Of a stretch of 64,000 bases of DNA, positions 23,761 through 33,773 are shown one piece after another. The notes below the pieces were generated by a model. That model saw nothing but the letters and a program-made list of their open reading frames with translations, was not told the origin of the DNA and searched no databases. The first letter of the stretch is position 1. Each line of letters begins with the position of its first letter. A program made the translations under genes and the position numbers. This stretch comes from Paraphaeosphaeria minitans (lineage: Eukaryota > Ascomycota > Dothideomycetes > Pleosporales > Didymosphaeriaceae): assembly GCA_015832175.1 (NCBI GenBank), contig WJXW01000009.1, forward strand, positions 620,001-684,000. The letters run 5' to 3'.

Positions 23761-24247
23761 ATTAGCATTGTACAAAAAAGCTATACACATTTACTAGTAA
23801 TAGAGCACTAGCTACTAGACACTAGGACACTAAAAGAACAAGACAAGAAGGGAGGAAGGTATATATATATTAAAGTAGAATAAAGGAGAGAGGGTTTAGG
23901 GGAGCTAGGAGACATCCTTTTATACCTACTTACTAAGACCTAGCGCTAAGCATTATATTACTTAATACCCTACTTTCTATTTACGTATAAGGCACATGCC
24001 TAGAAAGAGCCTTATTATATAATGCGGCTCTGCTACTGTATAAGGGGGTAAAGTAAAAACTAAGCAGGTTAGCTATTACTGCCTATTTACATAAGAGTAG
24101 GTGTAAACAGGACCTCTACCGCATAGTAACACCGCACCTACCCCACAACCTATTCTAATAGGGGAAGGCCAACTATATAGATAGAGAAGGACAGGAAAGG
24201 GAAGCGTATAATAGACATAGGCTATTATATAAAAGAAAAGTTACTAG
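23761..24247 (+). other. C1 3' noncoding region
   Basis: About 490 bp before the 3' LTR. It includes a TG/TA-rich stretch (23729-23749) and a purine-rich run (23820-23900). The part from 23909 on is retained in C2 and C3, so it probably contains sequences needed in cis. No coding frame is evident. Confidence 0.6.
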
Positions 24248-24485
24248 TGTCTATATAGTTTATCGTACAAGTAGCACTAGGTAAAGTAGGGGCCTGCCTA
24301 CCTATAGGGACCCGTATAAGGACCCACTACTTAGGTTAGCGCTAAGAGGCAGAGACTTTATAAAGCCCTTAGTGCCCCTTTGTACAATAGACTAGACGTA
24401 ATTAATTAAACCTACTTCTTACCCTTTGCATAATAGTATACTATTAACCCTTAAATGCTTAATTATAGATTGAGCCAAACCAACA
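24248..24485 (+). repeat. C1 3' LTR
   Basis: 238 bp, TGTCTATATAG to GAGCCAAACCAACA. The outer end is less mutated than the inner end. Followed by GTAAT, which does not match the left flank GTTGT. Confidence 0.93.
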
Positions 24486-24490
24486 GTAAT

Positions 24491-27450
24491 TATATATTAT
24501 AAGCAAAGCCTATGTATTAACTAAAAATAATAGTAAATAAGGGAGTTATTAATAATATAATACTGTAATAGATAGTTAAAAAACAGAAACACACCTTAGT
24601 AGACGCTAGTAGGAACTACTAGGTTAAAAAGTGTAAGAAGGAGAACAACAGCACACTCCTCACCTTACTAAGAGAGTACAGGAAATAGACACATATATTT
24701 ATAGAAAAGAAAGGAAAAGTAAACCTACTAGAACATTAATCCTAGGATCTTACAATAGACCTAGAAGAAGAGAAGACGCCACCCTTTAGACTACTATATA
24801 GCAAGACAGGAGAAGAACTCCTTAAAGAATAAGATTTTATTAAGACAAATCTTAAGAAAGGATATATATAACTATTAAAGTTACTAGTAGTAAGCCCTTT
24901 TATGTTTGCTAAGAAAAAGGATAGATTAGATAGACTATACGTTAACTACTAACAACTTAATAACATAATAATAAAAAACTAATATCTACTACTAAATATT
25001 ACGAAGCTATAAGATTAACTATCTTAAGCTAAGATATTTATAATAATAGATCTAAGAGACAGTTACTACCTTATACAAATTAAAAAAGGTAAAGAATAAA
25101 AAACAGCGTTTTAATTACGCTATAGACTATTTAAATATAAGGTTATGCCTTTTAGACTTTTAAACGCACTAGTAGCTTTTATAGCACTTATTAATAACAT
25201 ACTCTGCGAATATCTAGATATATTTGTTATTACGTATATAGACAATATCCTCGTCCTTTCTAAAAATAAATTAGACCACACTAAGCATATACAGATAGTA
25301 CTAAAAGCACTAGATAAAGTATGCCTTTATATTAAACTTAAGAAATATAAGTTTAACGTTAAATAACTTAAATTCCTAGGACACATTGTTACTACAGAAG
25401 GAATTAAGATAGCACTAAGTAAAGTTAAATATATTAAGAACTAGCTAATACTAAAGATAGCCAAGAACATCCAAAAATTCTTAGAATTCTATAAAATTAA
25501 CTAACAATTTATCTAAAATTATATAAAGGTCACAATACCTTTAATAAATCTTATAAAGAAGGACGTACCCTTTAAATAGATAGATAAGTGTAGAATGTTA
25601 TTCTAACTTCTTAAGATAGTATGTATTATAGAACCTATCCTTATTTATTTTAGAAGTAATAAACTACTGCGCTTTAAAACAGACGCTAGCGATCTTACGC
25701 TAGGCGCCTACGCTAAATAAGAATATAATAGTAAATAGCACCTAATTACCTATTACTTATGTAAATTTAATAACGCCGAAACATAATACGATATACATAA
25801 TAAAGAACTCTACGCTATTATTAAAACCTTAAAGCACTAGAGGATTTACGCGCTTAGTTACTTAACGCTAGAAATCTACATAAATTATAAAAACCTTCTA
25901 AGGTTCACGATAATAAAAGAACTTACGCTATAATAATAAAGATAGTTATAGACTACTAGGCAGTATAAGTTTAAAATTATCTATATAGCTAGAAAAGAAA
26001 ATAGTAGAGCAGACGCTCTTAGCTAATAAAGTAATCTAGTAAGAGAAAACGTAAAAACCTTCTCTGTAATCCTTTGTAAAGCTAAAGATAGATCTCTAGA
26101 GCTAATAGTAGAACTAAATTAACTTTTAGTAATTAACTAAGAAGTTCTAGAACATCTATAGACTAAGATTATCTAATAATACTACGACAACCCTATGTAT
26201 AGACACCTAGGTATCACAAAAACAATAGAACTTATCTAAAGGAATTACACCTTTAAAGGAATTAAGGAAGCTATAATAACTTACATCCACAAATATACAG
26301 AATGCTAGAGAAACAAACATAATACACATCTTAAATATAGAGAGATATAAGCAATTAGAATACTAACAGCACTATAGGAAGATATCGCTATAGATTTTAT
26401 TATAGAAATTCTAAACTCTAAAGATTTAACAATAGGAATTAAATACAACAGTATACTAGTAATAGTCTATTAACTAACTAAGTATATTAAGCTTATTCTA
26501 TGTCTTAAAAGAATAACAGCAAAGGAACTCGCTTTTTTTATCCTAAACTAACTAGTTAGATACTACAGAATCCTAAAAATAATTACTAGCAATAGAGACA
26601 AGCTCTTCACGTTAAATTATTAGACAACGCTTATAGCACTACTTAGAATAAAACAAAAGCTATTAACAGCTTACTATCTATAAATAGACAGATAGATAGA
26701 ACGTATAAACTAAACTATAGAAACGTACCTACGCATCTACTATAACAGTTAGAAGAATAACTAAGTTTTATTACTACCTATAGTATAGTTAGCCTATAAT
26801 AATAAAGTATTAGTAGTATTAGAACATACACTATTCTATGTAAACTATAGAAGACACCTACATCTCTTTAATTAACAATTTCCTACAACAATTAAAGCAA
26901 AAGAAGCCATAGATATAGTAGAAAATATAAAGAAAATACACTAATAACTCTAAAAGAATCTTAAGAAAGCTTAGCAGCAATTAATTTTATATTAAAATAG
27001 AAAATAAAAAATAGCACCTTAGCTAAAGAAGGAGGATAAAGTATATCTACTTATAAAGAACCTTTAAACTTAGAAGAAAAAATACAAGAAACTAGATTAT
27101 ATTAAGGTTAGACTATTTTACATTTCTAAGTAAATATTACTAGTAAACTATAAGTTAGAACTACCACTAGATGCAAAGATACACCTAGTATTCAACGTAT
27201 TACTACTAGAACTAGCAGACCCTAATACACTAATTAGAACCACCTTCTACTACAGAACTAAGGAAGAAAATAAATTTAAGGTTAAAAAAATTCTAGAATA
27301 TAATTAGCATAGCAATATATACCTTATTAAATAGAAAGGATACCTACACAGCAAAAATACTTAGGAAATAAGAAACTACCTAAGAAACTATTAATAAAAG
27401 ATTAAAGAATTCTATTAATAGACTTACCTAAGATAGTAATACTAAAGAAT
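24491..27450 (+). pseudogene. A1b pol: RT, RNase H, integrase, chromodomain
   Basis: RT contains the longest open run here (25145-25366), with MPFRLLNAL and Y-I-D-N at 25235-25246. RNase H starts near 25670 with FKTDASDLTLGAY. The integrase zinc region is about 26200-26330, the core about 26380-26720 (AIDFI, SNRDKLFT, RINQTIETYLR), and the GDKVYLL-like segment near 27030. The chromodomain at about 27268-27375 shows FKVKKILEY...YLIK...KGY...NT. This is a clear chromovirus order. Stops are RIP-type TAA/TAG. Confidence 0.88.
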
Positions 27451-27459
27451 TATCCTAGA

Positions 27460-27946
27460 ACTTAGGAGGCAGGTTGTCTATTACTAACTATATAGACGTG
27501 CTAAGTTTAGCTAGACTAGTAGGCTAAGTAGAATAAGCTAGATCCTTCTCTAACTCTAGTTTTACTAGAGTAGCACTCTCTACTATAATAACTTTACTAG
27601 CACGCTTCTTATTCTGTGCTAACTATTTTACTAACTAATCCTCTTTTATACGCGCTACGCGTAGGGCCTTAAACGCTATATTCTATTTCTTTTACGCCTC
27701 TAATATTTACGCCTCTAACTTTTTCTTCTTAGTAATTAACTATAAAAACTTATTCCTAGTAATAGCTATATTACACTTTAAGTCTTATTTCTAACACTTA
27801 CTACACTTCCCTAAGCTAACGTAGACTTTGTAAACGTAAAAGTGTAACTTATAAAAGGAGCACTTTAATACTATAACTACTCTATAGTTTTTAATAGTAA
27901 AGATAAGATTATAATAACACTTTATAGAATTACAGTTAGTAGGTAT
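27460..27946 (-). pseudogene. A1b antisense ORF (zinc-cluster-like)
   Basis: Same product as at 15925-16520. The start codon is ATA here (27944-27946 on the minus strand), a RIP change of ATG. Only two copies of the 15-bp QILVA-type unit are present (27680-27720), against three in A1a. Confidence 0.65.
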
Positions 27947-27983
27947 AATTCTTTAGGACAAAGAATAGAAAGGGAGGGGATAA

Positions 27984-28241
27984 TGTTACGTACTAGATAA
28001 TAATATAGGACTTAGGCGCTTATAAAGGTGTAATGGAATAGTAAAAGGGTTACAAATGTAACAAAGAGACGCTAAGTAGTAGAGTAGGTTACGTAATATG
28101 CTTAGTTGCTTAGTAACACTAAGTATTAGAGTAGCCCCATTATATAGAAATATAAGGATAGACCTCTATACTTATGTTTAATCTGTTTATTAATCTATTA
28201 TTTAGATTCTAGTAGACTAAATTGTTAACTTATTACACTTC
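27984..28241 (+). repeat. A1b 3' LTR, left part
   Basis: Starts with an intact TGTTACGTAC and stops at the D insertion; the last 5 bp ACTTC are the duplicated target. This copy has only one unit of the roughly 48-bp U3 repeat that is doubled in A1a and A1c, so the whole LTR is about 360 bp. Confidence 0.9.
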
Positions 28242-28436
28242 TGTTGTAGTAAAAAGGGCTCGAACTATCACAGGATATTTAGGAGCAGAGTTGTAAAGAA
28301 TACAAATTGCTAATTATAGGAAAGAATGCTGAAAGGGTAGACTATATACAAAAGAAACGAGCCTCTTGGCAAGAATCCTATAATTTAAATTAGTGGATCT
28401 AGAAAGAATCACGGAAGTAAGTGTTTTACTTTAACA
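28242..28436 (-). repeat. D 3' LTR
   Basis: 195 bp starting TGTTGTAGT and ending TTTAACA on the plus strand. Its left, outer end is less mutated than the matching end of the right LTR (TGTTATAGT). Confidence 0.92.
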
Positions 28437-28450
28437 CACCCCCTAGGTAA

Positions 28451-30150
28451 TTACTTAAAGCGGATTACCTATTCTAAAAAGTAATCTGTAATTGTCTAAA
28501 TCCTTTCTAAAGATTTTTAAAAAACTGTCTAAAGGCTATTTAAAGATTAAAAAACTATTAAGAATTATTCTTCTAAATCTCCTTATCTTAAGAACAGCAA
28601 TTCTATTACCTCCTACTTATTATAATAGTAAAACAATTACTGTTTATCTTTTAAATTACAAATCCTATTGTGAATTATGTCTAGAATATCTTCTTCTGGT
28701 GGGTTAGGAGCTTATAAGCGTGGTATAAAGGCCTAGAGTGTAAACGCTTTTATTCTACTACTCTTTTTACTTACTTCCTATTAACTATAAGGTAATTTCC
28801 CTGCTCTTACTAGCTAGTAAGTACAATAGGTAGGCGCGTTTTAATTAAGAAGAAGTAGTAGTAAGAGAAATAAGTAGTAAGGAAGGAGCGTATTTAGCGC
28901 TTAATAATTAAATAGGCGGTAGAGTATATAAGCCCTTTACTAGCGCTTAATCTTCTCTCTTTAATCCTTTACTTTTAACGCTTTAACCTCTTATCTAATT
29001 TAAGCCTACTAGTTTAAGCCTTTAAATCCTACTACTTTATAGTAAGTTCTTTTCTTCTAATTATTGCCTTACACTCTTTCTATTGTTTAGAGCTTTACTA
29101 ACTTTTTTAGATATCTAATAACTTAGCTAAAGTATACGTAGTAAAGGCTGTAAAAGCTACTAAATAAAACTTCTAATTCTTCTACTAAGATTCTTCTACT
29201 CTTTCTACTCTACTAGCTCCTCCTGCCCTAGCTCTAGGCCCTTAGTAATTACTTAGTACTCTTAGATAAGTAAGTTGCTTAGGCTACTTAAAAGGAGCTT
29301 TAGTAAGAAAGAGTAATAGATACTACTATAATAACGCTTTAAGCTTAGATAGGCGCTACTATGCCTATTTTACCTACTCTTACACTACTATATATAGGAT
29401 TATTCTATTACTTTAGCTAATTTTGCTAATTATTTCTGTAGCTAGCTGCATATTTAGACTTTAGCTATAAATTTTATCTACTATTAACTATTAGAGGGTG
29501 CTAATATAAGCTTTTATTTTAAAATTCTTTCTAGGTTTAGCTAATACTTTTTATAAAAGAGGCTAATTACTAAGCTGTGTAAGAGGGTTAAGGTGGCCTT
29601 ATAAGGTCCTTTTCCTACTAGTAGTTAGGAGGAGTAAGCTTAGTATATAGCTACTATTCTACTCCTTTCCTCCTAGCTAATCTTTAGTAGAGGATAGGGT
29701 AATTACCCTCCTATCCTACCTATTAAGAAGCAGCGCGGTTGTAGCTAATACTTTAATTAAAATAGCTAGATAAGCAGCCTATTAGCTCTAAAGTAGAGTA
29801 GAGGCTAGGTAAGTGCTTTTCCTCCTGCTAATTAAAAGAGGGGAGGCTAGGGTAAGCTATTACCTGCTGCTAATTAAAGGAGAGGTAGAGGAGGTGGATA
29901 GGGTAAAGAATTACCTACTATAGAGAGGAGGAGAGGAGGAGAATAGGGAGAATCTCCTACTACTAATTATAGGGGAGATTCTCGCACCCCTATAATTAAG
30001 TAGAGGAGGAAGAGGGTTTATATACTTATAGATAAGCTCTTTAATCTCTTTTTCCTCTAATTCTTATTCTCTTTCTAATCTTTTCTTTTTTTTCTTTTTC
30101 TTTTCTTGTTTCCTAGCTCTAAATTAATAATTCTAGGTAGTTAATAGATT
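28451..30150. other. Extra 1.7-kb region between D RNase H and 3' LTR
   Basis: No Copia domain is visible on the minus strand. On the plus strand (antisense to D) there is a TATA-like TATATAAG at 28924-28931. Two or three frames can be read with only TAA/TAG stops from about 28960 to 30050, so the true frame is ambiguous. The segment 29820-30010 consists of degenerate units beginning CCTGCTGCTAATTA-like and purine-rich, and a pyrimidine run follows at 30055-30115. The open run at 28492-28707 is low-complexity and not convincing. It may be an antisense accessory ORF like those of A, or noncoding. Confidence 0.4.
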
Positions 30151-30607
30151 AATTCTCTACTTACCTACTCTTATTCTGTAATTATTATGCTTATATTTTA
30201 TAGATTTAATAGCCTTTTAAATCTATTAAACTACTAATAAGTAAGAGCCTTTATAAGGCTATCTACTGGCATTTTACTAGTTAGAAGATATTCTACTTAA
30301 AACAATCCTTTTACATGCTCTTACTATAACTATATGTTCTAAATATCTATATAGCGTAGTTAAGTAGTGATTCTTTTGTTCTTTCTAATTACTAAATAAA
30401 TAGTTTAAAGATTGTTGTAATAGACCTTCTATAAAGGTCCTAGATCTAGAGTAAGCTTAGTAAAGAATCTCTTAATTGCTATAGCTTCTTTACTTATATA
30501 TTTAAGCGCTAGAAGCTCTGCTTCTATTATTAAAGTGGTAATTATGTTCTGTTAAGCTGCTTTCTATAGGATAGCTCCTCTAAATAATAGGATAATATAT
30601 CTATAGG
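30151..30607 (-). pseudogene. D pol C-terminus: RNase H
   Basis: The minus-strand frame shows the Copia RNase H pattern TTEAELLALK-like, KEAIAIKRFF and, near the end, a segment equivalent to the family's ADSLTKAL (about 30250-30270). It is separated from the rest of pol by C2 (30608-33768). TGG and CAG codons read as TAG. Confidence 0.82.
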
Positions 30608-30919
30608 TGTTGGTTTGGCTTAATCTGTAATTAAGCATTTGAGGGTTAATAGTATACTATCGTGCAAAGGGTGAGAAGTAGGTTTAATTGATTACGTCTG
30701 GTCTATCGTATAAAGGGGCACTGAGGACCTTATAAAGTCTCTGCCTCTTAGCGCTAACCTAAGTAGGGGGTCCTTGTGCAGGTCCTTATAAGTAGGTAGG
30801 GCCTTATAAAGTCTCTGCCTCTTAGCGCTAACCTAAGTAGTGGGTCCTTGTGCAGGTCCCTATAGGTAGGCAGGCCCCTATTTTACTTAGTGCTATTTGT
30901 ATAATAAACTATATAGACA
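30608..30919 (-). repeat. C2 3' LTR (312-bp form)
   Basis: Same as the C1 LTR but with a 74-bp internal tandem duplication containing GGGCCTTATAAAGTCTC and AGCGCTAACCTAAG. The outer end keeps GGTTTGGCTT, mutated in the inner copy. Confidence 0.93.
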
Positions 30920-31284
30920 CTAGTAACTTTTCTTTTGTGCAATAGCTTATATCTATTATACGCTTTCTATTTTCTATCCTTCTCTATCTATACAGTTAGC
31001 CTTCCCCTATTAGAACAGATTATAAGGTAGGTGTAGTGTTACTATACAGTAGAGGTCCTATTTACACCTACTTTTGTGTAAATAGGTAGTAACAACTAAC
31101 CTACTTAGTTCTTACCCTACCCCTTCGCACAGTAGTAGAGTCGCATTACGCAATAAGGCTCTTTCTAGGTATATATCTTATGCGTAAACAGAAGGTAGAG
31201 TATTAAGTAATATAATACTTAGTGCTAGATCTTAGTAAGTAGGTATAGAAGGATTACTCCTAGTTGTGTAATAAAGGTATATAG

Positions 31285-33010
31285 TAGAAGTAAGGTATAA
31301 GGTAGCCTTCTATACTTCTTCTTTATCACTCTATTAGTCTTGTTTATCTTCCTTCTCTTTTATGCGATAGTCTTCTTCCTCTAGCTCTCCTTTAAAGTTA
31401 AGGATATATACTTGTATATCTATAGTAGAGGGTTTATATTTGTAGAAGTTGGCGTACAATAACATATATTACCTTCTAGCTTACTAGGTATTCTTTAGTA
31501 GATAGTTAGTAGACTAGTATCCTTCTTTATAGTATATAAAGCATTTCTACTTTATATAAGAGCTTAAACTTCTAAAGTTACCCCTTCTTTTTAGTCTAAA
31601 GATTAATCTGCCTCTAGAGGGGCTAGATCCTCTTATGCGATTAGGATTATTATATTATTAATTAGTGTAGTACACCTTTTTACTATTTTAGAGGAACTGT
31701 AACTTCTTCCTATCTTTAGTAACTTAGAGTAACGTATAAAGGTTACTAAGTAAGCCTTCTACTATATTTTTAGGGTTAAATATAGCTTATTTAAGGTTAG
31801 GATAGCTGTAGTATACTTATATAATAGTAGTGTGTAGTTATAGTTTACTACTAAAACCTTATCTAAAAGCCCTTTAGGCTAAGGTAAGCTTATTAATTAT
31901 TACTTCTAAGGCCTTATATAATATAGTAGCTAGATTATCCCTTTTATAGCGTTTAAAGGTAAGAGTAGTCTAGTCTATCTAGTACTAATTATAATTAACA
32001 CTAGTGTTAAAGTGCCTATTTAGTCTGTTGTATAATTTATCCTATAGAAGTCCTAGTCTAATGTTATATAGGTAGTAGGTACTCGCATGATTAGAAAGGA
32101 TTCCTAGAAAGATGTTTATATACTAGTCCTATAGTATGCCTAGCCTATAGTATAGTTTTCTAAAGACTTTTGCCTTATCTACTAGGATATTATACAGCCT
32201 ACTAGTGTAGTTATTCTTTTTACTCTAAGCCTTCTAAAAGAGAATAATCTTATCTAGCTAGATATAAGTATAATCTCCTAGTTGTTAAGGAGACTAGGAG
32301 TGTCTAGTCTCTTTATATAATATAGTTTATTAGGCAAAAGTAGTCTGGGTTTTAGGCTACTACTACTAGTGTGGCTCTATATATAGTGTCTCTGTCCTTA
32401 CATATATAAGAATAGGCCCTAGCTATACTATATGTGTATATATATTACCTATAGATAGTGTAAGTTACATTATTAGGATTATACAAAGCGGTTTAGGTTG
32501 CGGTTATAGTGTTATTATATAAAAGGTCTATAGCTTATAGTTAAACTATAATAGTTTAAAGAGTTTCTTTGCATAGGTGTCCTTTATTATAGAATTAGTA
32601 GCGACAAAGCCTTCCTTTATAATAAAAGTAATAAGCTCTCTTCTTACTACATAACTAATCTTATTAAAAGTTCTCTCTTTCTAGTTATTAAAATCTTTAG
32701 TAAAAGAAGAGATTACCTCTTTACTTTTAAGGCTGCTTACGCGATATTACACGATTATATATACTATATAAGTGTTTGGCTATTTTAGAGAAGGGGGTAG
32801 GTAGCTGTGTAGATCTACTCTATCTACTTAGTACTTTTGTGCAATCTCTCCTCTTAAGGTAATAGCTTTAATGTTTATTGTTTCCTCTACTTATTAAAGC
32901 TATATTGCTTTAGCTTTATCTTTCTGCTAAAGAGGCAGTATTAATTATTACACAACGTCCTTAGGTTGTAGTTCCTCTAGGAAGTCTCTTAGTCTTAAGG
33001 CTATATTATT
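31285..33010 (-). pseudogene. C2 gag
   Basis: Reverse-oriented copy of C1 gag (17944-19640). The start codon region near 33005 reads ATA for ATG. Full gag length with zinc-knuckle region is retained, then directly joined to 3' noncoding sequence. Before RIP it could have made a gag while depending on another copy for enzymes. Confidence 0.8.
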
Positions 33011-33456
33011 GTTGTCTTTCTTAGTTGTGCGACGTGTCTGCGTTTAGTTGTCGCTAGTTTAATTATGCGACATGTTTACGTTTAGTTATTACTAGTTTAA
33101 TTATGCGACGTGTTTTTTAGGGTTGTAAATATACTTACTATCTCTTTTCTTTTCTATAGAATAGCTTAGACTAGATTATACGACTCTTTATAGATGTGCG
33201 CGCTTTGTTTCTACTTATTATATAATCTAAAATTTAATCTCTAGTAAAAGTATTATCTCCTTTCTTTTCTGTAGAATAGCTTAGACTAGATTATGCGACT
33301 CTTTATAGATGTGTACACTTTGTTTCTGCTTATTATATAATCTGAAATTTAATCTCTAGTAAAAGTAATAATACAGAGCCTACGCATCCAGCTTATAGGG
33401 CGCTTTATCTTTAGACCTTACTAGTTTGCAGTTAATTAGAATTAACTACTAATTAG

Positions 33457-33768
33457 TGTTAGTTTAGCTTAATCTATAATTAAGCATTTAAGGGTTAATA
33501 GTATACTATTATATAAAGGGTGAGAAGTAGGTTTAATTAATTACGTCTAGTCTATTATACAAAGGGGCACTAAGGACCTTATAAAGTCTCTACCTCTTAG
33601 CGCTAACCTAAGCAGGGGGTCCTTATGCAGGTCCTTATAGGTAGGCAGGGCCTTATAAAGTCTCTGCCTCTTAGCGCTAACCTAAGTAGTAGGTCCTTGT
33701 GCGGGTCCCTATAGGTAGGCAGGCCCCTATTTCACTTAGTGCTATTTGTACGATAAACTGTATAGACA
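33457..33768 (-). repeat. C2 5' LTR (312-bp form)
   Basis: 312 bp with the same 74-bp duplication. The outer end (CGATAAACTGTATAGACA) is less mutated than in the left LTR. Confidence 0.93.
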
Positions 33769-33773
33769 ATAGG

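Larger units (their letters stand above)
17292..24485 (+). mobile_element. Ty1/Copia element C1, full length
   Basis: 7194 bp with 238-bp LTRs at both ends (TGTCT...AACA), leader with a tandem repeat, gag, protease, integrase, RT, RNase H (the Copia order, integrase before RT), then about 1.3 kb of extra sequence before the 3' LTR. RIP is milder than in A or B. The left flank (GTTGT) is A1a on the minus strand and the right flank (GTAAT) is A1b on the plus strand, so the flanks are neither duplicates nor continuous. The element is probably a recombinant of two C insertions. Confidence 0.92.
30608..33768 (-). mobile_element. Gag-only Copia derivative C2 (non-autonomous)
   Basis: 3161 bp, 312-bp LTRs (30608-30919, 33457-33768), perfect duplication ATAGG (30603-30607, 33769-33773). 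Internal sequence matches C1 leader, gag and the last part of the 3' region, but lacks the stretch equivalent to C1 19683-23908 (4226 bp: protease, integrase, RT, RNase H and the extra ORF). The break lies at a CTAG present at both C1 positions. C3 has the same break. Confidence 0.92.

Noticed and set aside
28492..28707. Plus-strand open run of 71 codons
   Set aside because: Low-complexity Lys/Leu product with no clear ATG, beside the D LTR; not supported as a gene.
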